Part shown: positions 33,905-46,032 of the stretch, piece after piece | Position numbering within the stretch: the stretch's first letter is position 1 | Layout: each line of letters begins with the position of its first letter | Origin: Diphasiastrum complanatum | Lineage: Eukaryota > Streptophyta > Lycopodiopsida > Lycopodiales > Lycopodiaceae | DNA: 64,000 bases | NCBI GenBank assembly: GCA_029204225.1 | Contig: CM055095.1 | Span: 60,899,597-60,963,596, forward strand | Reading direction: 5' to 3' | Translations under genes and position numbers: made by a program | The notes under the pieces: generated by a model | The model's database searches: none | What the model was told of the DNA's origin: nothing | Seen by the model: the letters and a program-made list of their open reading frames with translations, nothing else

Positions 33905-34450
33905 GTTAGAATGATATCATCAACATAAATGAGAAGTATGACAATATTCATAAAACCTGACATACAAGGAAGGATCATGGTTACTAAGATTAAATCCTAG
34001 TGATTCAAAAAAGATGTTAAGTTGAGAATACCATGATCTTGGAGCTTGCTTTAGTCCATAGAGACTTTTGAAGAGAAAGCAGACCTTGGATTTGTCTTGG
34101 ATGAACCCAGTAGATTGATCCATATAAATCTCTTCTTCTAGATATCCATCTAAAAAAGCATTAGAGACATCTAGTTGAAAAACTTGCCAATTGAAAAAAC
34201 ATGCAATAGAAATTATGATTCTAATTGATACCATCTTTGCAACTGGAGCAAAAGTCTCCTCATAATCAAGTCCATAAACTTGAGCGAAACCCTTTGCACA
34301 AAGCCTTGCCTTGTACTTGTTGATTGTGCCATCTTGATTATATTTGACTCGAAAAACCCATTTGCAACCAATGGTGTGCTTGTTTGATGGTAGATCTACA
34401 AGCTCCCATGTCTTGTTGGCAATCAAAGCATCATATTCCTCTGTCATATT
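33905..34450 (-). pseudogene. Ty1/copia reverse transcriptase N-terminal part
   Basis: An open minus-strand frame gives TEEYDALIANKTWELVDLPS, CKWVFRVKYNQDGTINKYKA, ETFAPVAKMVSIRIIISIAC, QLDVSNAFLDGYLEEEIYM and SLYGLKQAPRSWYSQL. After a small shift it reaches IVILLIYVDDIILTD, with both catalytic Asp residues present. The fragment stops right after this box, where the plus-strand copia piece begins. RT thumb and RNase H are missing. Confidence 0.9.
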
Positions 34451-35217
34451 GGAAACTTGTGTAGTTTCCCAATAAAAGAGGGAGAAGTAGGGTAATAGAA
34501 ATATTATCTAAGAAAAACATCTATAATGTAGATTCCAAGAGGAATCTGTAATATGTATAGATGAAGGACCTGCTTTTAGAATCAGGATTAATAGGATATT
34601 TTTTGATACTATTAGAATCTTCTAAGAATTGTTGTTGAGTTATAGTTAGAAGAGATAAGGGAAGAAAAATTAGAAAACATTATTGTAGTAGAAGAGTTCC
34701 TGATTACGAATCTAATCTATTTGTGTCAAAACTAGATAGTTCTATTATGAGCAATGGTTTGATCCTTGTGGGTTGTGATCAGCTTGATCTTAGTAAGACC
34801 TAGGATCCGTGAGTTGATCCAAGAAATCCCCTCCCGATCGAGGTTTTGGTTACGAAATAACACTCTTTGAGAAATATTCTCTCTTAGAGTCAACTGGATT
34901 ACAAGATTCTCAGTTAAAAATGTGTTGTTAACAGAGTGTTGGGATCTGTAGAGATATGCTATGTAGTGAGTCATTATGGAATCATAAATTCTTTGGTACA
35001 GACTTTAGTGTTCGTTGGACTAAATTTATATGCATGCATAAACTACTCAGTAAAACATAGGCATATTGATGAGAATTGTTAGGAGACAATTAAGGTTAAT
35101 AATATATCTCGATGAGAATCACTTATTGACCTAGGATGGATTAAGAATCAGATTGCATGTGATGTTTTGAAATTGGGCCCACATCTAAACATTCAAGCCT
35201 TCTAAATCATGTACAAC

Positions 35218-35382
35218 TAGCCGAATCAAAGAGCATTACTTATGAGTTAGTTGTTTGAATCTACAATGTAAGATCATTTATTGATATTGTAGTTTATTGG
35301 TAGCCGAATCAAAGAGCGTTACTTATGAGTTAGTTGTTTGAATCTACAATGTAAGATCATTTATTGATATTGTAGTTTATTG
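35218..35382. repeat. 83-bp tandem duplication
   Basis: The 83-bp unit starting tagccgaatcaaagagc is present twice (35218-35300, 35301-35382). It has one base difference (gcattact against gcgttact) and one missing g at the end. A third tagc follows the second unit. Confidence 0.9.
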
Positions 35383-37021
35383 TAGCTTATACATCACAAC
35401 CATTATGAGTCATTTTTTGATTCCTTTAGAGGGCTATGTGCATAGGACACGTGAAAACTTTTGGCTTTAATCTTTTTTTGATTGGAAAAGGTTGGAATGT
35501 TGGATAGTTGTTCTTAACCAAAAGTCATAACTTCACGTAATGAAGTTTCGGTAAATTTTAAGCTATTCTAAATTGGATCTTAACTTGGAAATGACACTTT
35601 GTAAGATAGATTTTTAAAAAAATTTCACAGCATTGGGGTGTAAGAACATAGTTAATGGTTTTAGGCCTAAAACTAACGCTACCCATAAATGTCTTGTGGT
35701 TTTGCACCTATGAGACTCATGTGCCCACTAATCCACATGAATCTCATCCCCATTTTGTATTGTTTTGCTTCCATCCCTTTGATTCTTATTGATGATACCT
35801 TGGAGCTCTATTTTGTGATTTGCATTTTATGGCTATATCAATATGAATGTTTTTTTTTTCTCTTTATTCTAGCTTTAGTTTCACTAGTATGGCTATTTGA
35901 TTGGGTTTGTCAATTATGTGCTATGAAGCAATCTTACAACCTCTGTTCAGGATTTTTTATTCCCTTGTTAAAAGACCTGCATGATCTTCTCTTTGTTCTG
36001 TACCTGAAAATTTACTGGAGGTAGCTTTAGAGTCAGTGTAGTATAGAGACAGAAAGAGAGTGGTAACCCTGTTTTGATCCACAATAGAGGCAGGTCAGCC
36101 TCCTCTCAAACTTGTTTTGAGTTTTGAAACCCTGGATAACTGTTGAAAGCCAAAAGACTGCTGGTTTCTGCCTGTTGAGGTTTTCTCAGTATGAGATTGC
36201 ATATTTGATGCAGATGGAAAACACCTTTGGCAAGAAAGAGGTCAGGTTTTGTTCTGCCTGAAAATTCGGATATTGAGGACAGTTGTAAAATTGTGTTTAG
36301 GTCTTTGACTCCCGAAAGCTGGGATTGATGTTGTCTGTATTTAAAACTGCAGCTCGCCCTTCCCATCAACTCAGAGTGCCTAATCTGTTGAGAACACCCT
36401 CTCCTGCTGTGGATTTTGGGTAGAAGATGCATCTGTGGGATTATTCTTGCAGAATAATCATGTGGCTTTTACCTGTTTCCATGAGAGCGTGGAGAAAGTG
36501 ACAAGAAAAAAAAATTTATGCACTGAAACGTGGGCAGCGCCTGAAATGAGCACAATAGGCATCAGATCAGTCTCAGACTTGGAGGCAGAATGATAATCTG
36601 TTTGCTGCAGATCAGAACTTGATAGAGGAAACGATGGAGAGCGGTTGCGAGCTATGCCTGGATCATAGAAGTGAAGCGCGCTATCCTGAGTGAGAGTTCT
36701 CCCTCTCTCTTTCTCTTCTCCTCCAACGAATGTGGCCCTGGATGCAGCAAGCTTTTTGATGGGTGGCGGCTTGCTCTGGAAACTCGTGTTGTCTATGAAG
36801 AAGATGAGGGAGCCGGCACTAAAATGCTATTTTCTTTGAAAAATTCAGGGTTTGTTTTTTTGGGGCCCATGGTTTTTTTGTTAAAACCTTACTCTTTGCT
36901 ATAATAATCGATTTTGGAAATAAATTTTTTTAAGCCGATCTTGACGAAAGGGAAGAATGGTATGGTTCTTAGGCATATACCCAATATAGGAATTCGATTC
37001 CTTGGTACGATACTATTTAAA

Positions 37022-37061
37022 CCATTTAACTTTGGAGTACCAATACTCCAAAGTTAAATGG
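37022..37061. repeat. Perfect 18-bp inverted repeat with 4-nt loop
   Basis: Left arm 37022-37039 (ccatttaactttggagta) and right arm 37044-37061 are exact reverse complements; the loop is ccaa. No polymerase III terminator or other small-RNA signal was identified around it. Confidence 0.9.
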
Positions 37062-38114
37062 AGTTGAATCGTGTTTTTGAATTTTCTCCTTTTCAAATCG
37101 GTGGAATACCGATGGGTTGGTTATTGTGTTCTTGAAGATTTTGATCATTAAGATTGAACGAACCAAAAGCTTTTGAAATACTTGTTAAAGTATTTAATTG
37201 GAATAAAAAGGAAAATATTTGGAGGTAGTTCTTTATTCTTCGACAAAATTTTGTGTGGAATACAAGAAGTACCCGAATCCAAATTTTATGTATTTTTCCT
37301 TAATCACAAACAACTTTAACGAAGTAATTCTTAAGCCAGTTAATGAAAAGGAAAAAAAAAAAGTCCAATTTTATTGGAAAAATTGTAATGGATAGGAACT
37401 TATCAAAACTAAAAAAAATCTGATTTCATTTCCAGTTAAAATCCTATGGTAGTTTGTATATCGATAATTCTACCCAGGTATATGATAGAAATGAAATTGT
37501 TTCAAACTTTTTCCTACAGTAATTAATTTTAAACATTTACTAATGTCGTTACGTCTTCTTTGTACCTTAGCTGAAATAGATTTTCAGGGAACTGAAAATT
37601 CTAAGGAGGGAAGAAGAGTGGACATCAATGGTAGTAAGTGCGATCGGGAAATGTATTTCACAATTAGGATTTTAGTAATCTCAGTAAATAATTGCTTAAT
37701 ACCGGATATTAATTTCCTGGATTAAATTCATTTAGTTGAATTCATAACTGATATCTTTGTGACCGTAGTAGTCCAAAATTTTGGATGTCAATTGTGATGT
37801 TAGAAGTAGAATTTGATACATGGATTACATTGATCTGTTAGTTGACAAAAGCTTATCTCTAAAATTGATGCATCGGTAGGGTTTCGAAGCCTATCACTAA
37901 CCTGGAAGGATCAGAGTGTAATGTTGAACTGTGTTAATTCTTCTGTTTAAATCACATAATCAGATGTAGATTTGTGGTATCCATTTGATTGGCATGTCAG
38001 TCATCCAAATAAATGGATTCTCTAGTGTTTGGGAATAAGAGATATCCTATATGGATTATAGGACAGCTAGATGATCAGTGGATCTCTAGAATATCAGATA
38101 AGGCGGTTAAGAGT

Positions 38115-39149
38115 TTTTTGGAAGGAAAAACTGATGGTATGAGACATCATTAATTTTGGAAAGGAAATTCTAGGACTGTAAAGATTTGATGATCAAGGGC
38201 GTATTTTAGTACCTAGTCGCGATATGGGAAAAAGAAAACCACTAATCAAATGTGGAGTATTTTGAAAAATTTTGAGGTTTAATCAAGATCCTAATTATGG
38301 TATCTCACTATTTACAAAATCAGAGGCCCTCAAATATATTTCTCGCTTTCTTAATTAATCCTTTACTTCTTAGTAATTTCTCTAATATAGACATTAGACT
38401 AGTTTATACGATTCTGTCTAGCATGAAGTTATTCTTTTGAAAGACAGTATGTCATATAAATTACTTGACTTGGAATTTAGATAAATTCTAAGGTCAAAAT
38501 GTTTCAACTTCTTAAACCTAGGATATCTCTTTTGCATAAATGGATTTCGATGGAATGATAGTTTTTGTAACTCGGGTTGAAAATATTTGAAGGGGAAGTC
38601 TTGGTTGTAATAGAGTGAATCCTTTAGTGGAAGCACTTATTACTGACTTTTCTTGGATTTGGATATTTTCATAATCATCTTTCCAGTTAACTTTTATTGG
38701 AATTGATAATTTCTTTAAAAGGAGGGGTGAAGTGATGGGATAAAATTTGATTTGGAAATCTGTGGGCTGCATAGTTTTCGGAAGAGAACCAGCTATGGTA
38801 TAGAGATGAAATTTGGTCTAAAAGTAATTTCGGATAGATTCATAATAAAATTCCTAGTTGGAACTTTTCAAATAAGAGAAATTCTCTAGGGATTGTGTGG
38901 ACAATCTGGAACTAGAACATGTCTGATATTTGAATCATTATCTATAAGTATTATAGTGAAAGGTCAAAGGTTACTGATTCCATTTTGATTGGAATAGGAA
39001 GTAAGTTTGATTAGGAATTTAAGTCTGGATAGTTTGTATTAAATCGACCTAATCTTAATCTGAGTACTAGGATCAGAGAGGGGTTGATTGGGTGGAATAA
39101 ATTATGCTAATAGTAGTAAATTGGATTGGAAAACTGTTGAGAGTGAATC
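38115..39149 (+). repeat. Dispersed repeat D, copy 2, with ~760-bp extra segment
   Basis: 38115-38293 and 39057-39149 match 11480-11752. The piece between them (about 38294-39056) is absent from copy 1, and both edges have taat, so it is either an insertion here or a microhomology deletion in copy 1. The extra segment holds minus-strand open stretches (e.g. FQIKFYPITSPLLLKKLSIP at 38518-38772) of unknown identity. Confidence 0.65.
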
Positions 39150-40059
39150 ATTTATAAGTTAATGATCCTTACCCAAATCATTTATAAGTTAATCCATAAA
39201 TGATTGACGAATCATATGAATCTAAATATGTATGGTCAATCATTTATGGTATGATTTGCATTAACTTCATCTTGGAGTAATCATATGAATCTAAATATTT
39301 ATGGTCAATATTAAGATTCGATACTTAATTATTATCAGAGGATTATAAGGAATTGGGATGATTCTTAAGTGTGATGATTAATTCTTGATCTATTAATTGA
39401 GTAAGAATTTGAATCAGTGTTTTGAATCTCTCTACTCTAGTATCTAATTGAGAACCTATGGATCTCCAGACATTCTCACAAGATAAGTATTTTATTTGTG
39501 GAAAATTTGATTTATCTAGTGGATGCTATTCTACTACAATTTATGGTCTGCAGATGCTCGAGTATAGTTTTTTTCTTTTGATCAGATCTCCAGATATCAT
39601 AGGGGACAGACAAATTTATTAAGATGAACGAGTGCTATTTTGTGCATTTGATGCTAGAAACATGAGCATTTAACTTAAAAGAATATTTAGGATACTCAGA
39701 GTTGAGTTTTAATCATTTTAATTACTCTCCTAGAGATTCTAGTTGAATGAATTATCATATCTTAGAATTGGATTCTAAGGATAGTTGTACTTGGAAGCTT
39801 TTTATGAATTGTCTGCCAGAGTTTGTGGATGATTTCAGATTGTAATTATTATTATTTTTTAACTTTAATCTCCTAAGTTAGGTAATATTTCACTCAGTTG
39901 GTTCATGTAAGTGTTTCACATGAAGGTGATGTTACTAGCTTGTGTTGAGTGTAACCCAGCTGAAAAAATATATCTCTTAATGTACTTTTCAAACCAGAGT
40001 TTTTACTCCAGAGCAGAGATTAACGATTGGAAATAGCTTTATCTTTGACTACTTGTTTG
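39150..40059. other. No gene recognised; short direct and inverted repeats
   Basis: aatcatttataagttaat occurs at 39155 and 39176. A ~31-bp word, aatcatatgaatctaaatat plus tatggtcaat, occurs at about 39211 and 39277. 39164-39200 is the reverse complement of 12061-12097. Broken coding-like text is visible (CTWKLFMNCLPEFVDDF near 39790) but no family is recognised. Confidence 0.5.
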
Positions 40060-42347
40060 ATATGAAAGTCAACAACAAGCAAATGCTGCCTCAACCAGTT
40101 ACTCGATGCAGCATGAAGAGGAAGATGAAGTTGCCTTCTTGACCAAGGTCAAAAATCTATAGGATATCGATTCCTGGTACTTGGACTCTCGAGCAACACA
40201 ACACATGACTCACCATCAGGACTGATTTCAAAGCTACAGGCCCTAGAGTTGTGCAACTTGGAGACAACTCATCCCACTCCATTGAAGGTGAAGGAACAGT
40301 CAAGATCCAATTGCAAAAAGGTGATGTTAGGTTGCTATCCAATGTTTTACATATTCTGAATCTGACAAAAATTTGCTCTCAGTTGGCAGAATCACAAATT
40401 TGGGTCGGAAGGTCGAATTTGACACACAGGGCTGCACCATTTTTGACAAGTCCTGGAAAGCTCTAGCTTTTGGGAGAAGAAGTGACAATCTCTACAAACT
40501 CAACCACTATAATTCTTCAATTTGTCAAGCTCTGTATACAATAACTTTGAATCAAATGACATGTTGTGGCATGACAGATTAGGCTAGTTAAATTCCAGTT
40601 GTATTCAGCAAATGTCGAATCAGAACTTAGTACAAGATTTACCTTTCACTAGCAAATCCGATACTCCAATGTAAAAGCTGTATTTCCAGCAAGCATGTTA
40701 GAAGTTAATCATTTCATATTCAGAATGTACTTCTAGAAATTTGCTAGATCTTGTACACATGGACATTTGTGGTCCTATGGAGACTATTTCCACAGGGGAA
40801 GTTGTCTATTTGCTGACTATTATTGATGACTTCTCTCGGAGGGCTGCAATATATTTCTTGAAGAACAAATTCGATACTCTAAAATTCTTCATGCAGTTCA
40901 AAGAATCATCAAAAAAATCGACCCAGAGAATAATCAAAGCTCTATGCTCTGATGCAGAGGGAGTATTTATCTCCAACAAAGTCAAAGACTTCTACAAGGC
41001 AATTGGAATACAACAACATTTTACAACAAGCTCACCTCAGTCCAATGGTGTAGCTAAATGGAAGACACAGTCACTCATTGAGAGTGCAAGGAGCATGTTG
41101 GCCCATGCATCTCTTTCAAAGAAGTTCTGGGCAGAAGTTGTTACTATAGCAATCTACCTTCAAAATCGATCCAATTCAGAGGCCCTGAATGGCAAGACCC
41201 CTTATGAGTTGTGGACAGGATCAAAGCCATCACTCAACCATATCAGAGTGTTTGAATGTATTGCTCTCAATCAGACCCTTGCTGATCTCCAGAAAAATCC
41301 GACCCAAGGATCGAACAATCAAAATCTGATCCAGGGTCGAAAAATCCAAAATCCGACCCAAGGGTGACAACCAAAGATCAATTTTTATTGGCTATTTCTC
41401 AGACCATCAGACATACAAGCTCTTCAATCTAGACTCTCAAAAGACCTTCATGATCAGAGATGTCACTTTCTTGGAAGATCAATTAGGTCGAACTTTCAAA
41501 ATTCAATACTAACTCGAAAAATGAGACAGAACCTCATCGGATCGAACAGCATCAAAAGATCAAATTTCAACACAGAAGATCGAATCGATCCAGACAGCCT
41601 CCATCATGATTCATGGATGATCCGGCCTGCTACTGTGTGCATGAACTCAAGACTATCTTAAAGGAAGAGTCAACTATTGATGTTGACTAGTGCAAGGCAG
41701 AAGAGGAAACCACACTTGTAGTTCAAAACGAGAATGGTTTCTATCCAAACTCGACAGACTCGAATATTCACTTCAAGTCTGTTTCAGATCATTCCATTAT
41801 CATTACTCATTATGTAGATGATGTTTTATTACTCAGTAACAATCTGAACTCAATGAAGGATCTAAAATGTATGTTAGCACTGGAGTATATTTTTTGAATC
41901 CGACCCAACAAACTGATTTTCACCAGTTAACAGAAGTTCGATCCATCAGCCAATATTCTCAATGGCTACACAGATGGAGAGTGGGTAGAAGACATCAACA
42001 CCAGAATATCAACTTCTAGATCTGTATTTCCATACAATCAAGGCCTAACCTCTTACATCCATAAACAGTCCTCAATAGCATCATCTTCCATAGAGTCAGA
42101 TTTTATAACTTCCACAAATGCTACCAAGGTGCGATTTGGCTGAGGAACCTGCTTGTAGATATCGAATTTATTCAGTCACATCCGACGTTCATCTACTGTG
42201 ACAACCAAAGCACAAGGCTAATTTCTTTGGTTTACTGCAGGACAAAGTTTAAGACAACAGATTACTTCGCCATGGAGCACCATCTCAGATTTAACAATCG
42301 GTTAAATCTGAAGATCGAAATTTTTCAGGATCCACATTAAGGGGGGG
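40060..42347 (+). pseudogene. Ty1/copia protease-integrase-RT-RNase H, decayed
   Basis: Same family as 14946-16980; starts just before protease (DSWYLDSRATQHMTHHQD). Integrase is open for about 200 codons at 40741-41367: VHMDICGPMETISTGEVV with the first Asp, ALCSDAEGVFISN with the second Asp, and SPQSNGVAKWKTQS where the catalytic Glu is lysine. The INT-RT linker has peptide near-repeats (NPTQGSNNQ, NPTQG). Most of RT is deleted but HYVDDVLLLSNNLNSMKD remains near 41810. RNase H scraps include FIYCDNQST. It ends at the polypurine tract taaggggggg (42338-42347). Confidence 0.85.
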
Positions 42348-43052
42348 TGTTGGAATTCCATGCTCAAGCCCAATTCCATTAGGTAATGAGCATCTTGGAA
42401 AAATTCTTGTTTATATCTATCCTTAAAACCAAAAAAAAAAAAAAGATCGAATTTTTCTAACAAAGGTTCGACAAATTCTGACCCAATGTCAATCCCATCA
42501 AAATGTGATTTTTGGACCTTGGATCGAGGCGGATAAATTCGGATGTCTTTGACGGATCGGATCTAATAAATCCGACCTTTGTATGAATCTGACCATGTGT
42601 ATAAATCCCACCCTTAGTTAATTTTTCGACACTATATCGATTCGAAAAATCCGAGATTTTTTGACTCATTGTAATTTTTCAAGTTAGTGTATATTTTTTG
42701 AGTCATTGTTATTTTTTGAGTCAGTGTATATTTTTTGAGGCTTTGCAAATTTTTAATACTGTCAGGAATATTTCTCGCATTGCGACACTGACAGTCCACC
42801 TAATCTTGTACATACATTCACTGTAAAATGATGGCTGCCCACTGTAGGATGGATGTAGTTAATTAAGTAGATGAATGTCAGCTTTCAATCTACTGATCAT
42901 CTAACTTCCAATCATCAAGGAAGATCTGCATTAGAGTCAATGCACTGATCAGGTTATCATTTTTGCAGGCGTTATGTTGTAAATATGGTCAAGTTCAGTT
43001 TTTCGAGTTTTGAGCTTGCCATCAACGAACTCAGCTGAAGCCTGGTACTTGT
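42348..43052 (+). mobile_element. 3' LTR of the 40.1-kb copia element, left part (split)
   Basis: Starts tgttggaattccatgc right after the polypurine tract. It is interrupted at 43052/43053 by a second copia element. The tail resumes at 46939-47130, which resembles the LTR end at 14750-14932 (ccattttttattattatc; tatttgttttcatctt-like text). Repeats of gagtcattgt/gtatattttttgag lie at 42660-42740. Confidence 0.65.
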
Positions 43053-43976
43053 TGCTAGATTTCTTATGCTCAGCCTTAAACAAATCGTTCGAGTAATGAG
43101 CATTCTGAAAAATCCCAAAGGCCGACAACATATTTTCAGGCCTTCACATTTTTCCCTTTGAGAATTTTTTAGAAAATCATTTTGAAAGCACCTTCGCCTT
43201 TTTGCCCTTTTTTCGCTCCTTAGCAAAAAATGCGACACACTAGCCAAGTGGCCAGAATACCTTAGAAAAACACTTTAAAGGCGCCTTTGCCTTTTTGCCC
43301 TTTTTCGCTCCTTAGCAAAAAATGCGACACACTGGCCAAGTGGCCAGAATACCTTAGAAAATCATTTTAAAGGCACCTTCACCTTTTTGCTCTTTTTCAC
43401 TCCTTAGTGAAAAATGCGACACTCTGGCCAAGTGGCCAGAATACCTTAGAAAATCATTTTTAAGGCATCTTCGCCTTTTCGCTCTTTTTTGCTTTTTCGC
43501 ATTTCTTTGGCCGACTTCGCCAAACTTATGAGTAACCCTAAAAACCAGCTGGACAAACAAAATATCCCAAAGGCGGTTGGCGGTTCCAACTTTGTACATA
43601 AGCACAGACGGGCGTAAATAGCATTAAAAGACTTGTAAAATATTTTCTCTCTTGTAAATCTCTATATTAGCTGAATCAAGCTATGTAAGTCTTAATCAAT
43701 CAATCAATTTTTGAAATTTCTCTTTCAATCAGAGTTATCTCTAGCCAGCATTATCACGCTCAACAAGCTGAAGGTATTACTTCAAGCTATTGTACTCACT
43801 GTTGATATTAATCAAAGTGCAATTTTTCTCTCACTACTGCGTCGTTCATTTGCGCATTCTGTATGAATTCTTCTACTTGAATATTTCTACTGCTAATTGT
43901 TGTGTTTTCGTTCCTACACTGCCGCTCCATTCTTCGAGCTTCCGCTGCCCTCACACCCACACGCGTGTTTACGACA
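43053..43976 (+). mobile_element. 5' LTR of nested copia element (924 bp)
   Basis: Starts TGCTAGATTTCTTATGC and ends GTTTACGACA before the PBS. It pairs with 46033-46938. Three 92-bp tandem units lie inside. The two LTRs differ at roughly one site in twelve over the first 240 bp by eye, so this insertion is clearly older than the one at 55997. Flanks cttgt and tttgc do not match exactly as target-site duplications. Confidence 0.85.
43200..43500. repeat. 92-bp tandem repeat inside copia LTR (3 units)
   Basis: ggccaagtggccagaatacc recurs at 92-bp spacing (units marked by the word at 43241, 43333 and 43425). Each unit also carries cgctccttagcaaaaaatgc. The 3' LTR has the same array (46221, 46313, 46405). 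Confidence 0.85.
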
Positions 43977-43989
43977 TGGTATCAGAGCA
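43977..43989 (+). other. Primer binding site, nested copia element
   Basis: tggtatcagagca directly after the LTR end; initiator-Met type. Confidence 0.85.
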
Positions 43990-44120
43990 GGCATTTCAGT
44001 AATCTGCATTTCCTACTGCGGATTATCAGTCTTGTTTCTATCAAGACGTTTTTCTAGCAAACGTTCAGCCAACAGTATTTCGACAGTCGTTGTTTCTACC
44101 AATGATCTCGTTCAACCAAA

Positions 44121-45330
44121 ATGGATCCATCATCTAGTTCATCTCTCATTGACAAACTCGATGGAGATAACTACCATCTTTGAAAATTCAAAATGAAGGT
44201 TATACTTCTAGCTAAAGAACTGTGGGACATTGTTGATGGCACAGAGCTCAAACCAGAAGGTGATGCAGTCGTCATCACCAAGTGGAGACTAAGAGATGGC
44301 AAAACCTTTTTAATGATCACCCTCAACATCAAGGACACTCAGATCAACCAAATACGTGTCGCTCAGACAGCTAAGGATGCATGGGACATCCTAGCAACTC
44401 TCTATGACATTAGAGACGTTACATCCAAGCTTCATCTGAGGAAAAAATTCTTCACCCTCAGAATGTCTGACGCATATAGTGTTTCAAGCCACCTCAACAC
44501 TTTCAAAAATCTTATGGAACAAATGACTGCAACAGGCTCAGTCATACAAGATTCTGATGCACTCATGACTCTATTATCGAGTCTACTACCTACGAAAATT
44601 GGGTAATGGCAATTTCTACCCAGGAGTACTCACTCTATCAAGAGTAATCTCGCTGCTCCTACAAGAGAAAATCAGAAGATCAACATCTTCCTCAAGCTCA
44701 GGATCGGATCCTCAAGTTCTATATTCAAAAAATCAGAAGTTCAGATCCAAAAGATCTACAAAGTCAGGCTCTATTGACAAGAAGAGCAACATGTAGTCTG
44801 GACCAAATTTTGGTTCAGGATCAAATTCAAGCTCTTCATCATTCCAACCCATGCAGAAACTATTCTGCAAATACTGTAAAAGGACTGGCCACGAAATCAA
44901 GGACTGCCGAACTTTGAAGTACAACAACGAAAAGAAGATGCAGTTCCAACAACAAGCACATAGTGCTACAGCCAATCACTCAAATCAGCAACAAGAAGAA
45001 GAAGAAGATGAAGCAGCTTTTGTGACCAAAATTGGAGAACAACAGGTTATCGATTCTTGGTATCTAGACTTTGGAGCAACTCAACATATGACTCACCATC
45101 GCGACTAGTTCAAAGACTATAAGTCATTCACCCACTCTCGAGTTGTGCAACTTGGAGACAACTCATCGCATTCAATTGAAGGTGAAGGAACAGTCAGGGT
45201 TGAATTCAAAAGAGATGAAGTCAAGTTGTTCTCCAACGTTCTCCACATTCCAAATCTGACCAAGAATCTGCTCTCAATTAGCAGAATCATCGATTCATGT
45301 CGGAGAGTCGAATTCAATACAGAAGGCTGA
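44121..45330 (+). pseudogene. Ty1/copia gag and protease start, nested element
   Basis: Starts MDPSSSSSLIDKLDGDNYHL, where the next codon is TGA instead of Trp, then KFKMKVILLAKELWDIVDGT. Gag core: TLYDIRDVTSKLHLRKKFFT and DALMTLLSSLLPT, with a frameshift near 44600. The zinc knuckle is FCKYCKRTGHEIKDC (CX2CX4HX4C). Protease reads WYLDFGATQHMTHHRD (DSG has become DFG), a stop, then HSIEGEGTVRVEF and NLTKNLLSISRIIDS. The frame ends at 45330 where integrase and RT are deleted. Confidence 0.9.
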
Positions 45331-46032
45331 AGCGCTATCCGTAATAATCCATCATCGTCTCAGTGTTGTATGTAATGATCTGCACGCGACCAGACCTTTC
45401 ATATTCGATCTGTACACTCAGCCAGTTCTTGTCAAATCCAGGCATAGCTCATTGGAAAGCGCTAACAAAGGTCATGAAGTAAATTCAAGCAATGACAACT
45501 CTCAGCATCTGTTATGGAGACAGCCAAACTGCCAACATCCTTGAAGCCTACACAGATGCGGATTGGGCGGGAGATGTCGACACCAGAAAGTCAACTTCTA
45601 GGTTTGTATTTTTATACAACCAAGGCCCAATCTCATGGAACAACCAGAAGTAGACCTCAGTTGCATTATCGTCAATTAAATCTAAATACATAGCTACCAC
45701 AAATGCAACCAAAGAGGTGATCTGGCTCAGGCAACTACTTGCAGATCTCAATCTTGCACAACCACTTCCTACAACAATCTATTGTGACAATCAAAGCACA
45801 ATACCGCTATCTCTCGATCCGGGATTTCACTCTCGAAGCAAACATATAGAAATCAGGTATCACTAACTTAGAGAGAAAGTGCACAGTAAGGAAGTAGTAT
45901 TGATTTTCTGCAGAACAAACTACATGGCAGCAGATTACATTACAAAGGCTCTATCAAAAGAGCAACATCTCAAATTTAACAATATGTTAAATCTGAAGGT
46001 CAAAGTTTTTCAGGATCCACATTAAGGGGGAG
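45331..46032 (+). pseudogene. Ty1/copia RNase H of nested element, RT deleted
   Basis: The deletion joint near 45335-45420 is followed by the end of RT (LSNPGIAHWKALTKVMK) and RNase H: LEAYTDADWAGDVDTRKSTS, LSSIKSKYIATTNATKEVIW, TIYCDNQST and SRSKHIEIRYH. A TAG and a TAA interrupt it. It ends FQDPH and the polypurine tract ttaagggggag (46022-46032). Integrase and the RT core, about 2.5 kb in full-length copies, are absent, so the element depended on others. Confidence 0.85.

Larger units (their letters stand above)
34451..38114. other. 3.7 kb with no recognised gene
   Basis: No retroelement domain was found. It contains an unrecognised 80-codon minus-strand frame (34732-34974), a tandem duplication (35218-35382) and a perfect hairpin (37022-37061). 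A locally more G+C-rich patch lies at 36470-36830 with a 77-codon plus-strand frame (36671-36904) that I do not recognise. It could be host intergenic DNA or decayed elements of unknown type. Confidence 0.4.

Noticed and set aside
36671-36904. 77-codon plus-strand frame in a G+C-richer patch as a host gene
   Set aside because: No recognisable family, no neighbouring exon and no clear promoter or splice signal.
43960-43990. tggtatcagag sites as tRNA genes
   Set aside because: They are short primer binding sites beside LTR ends; no cloverleaf surrounds them.
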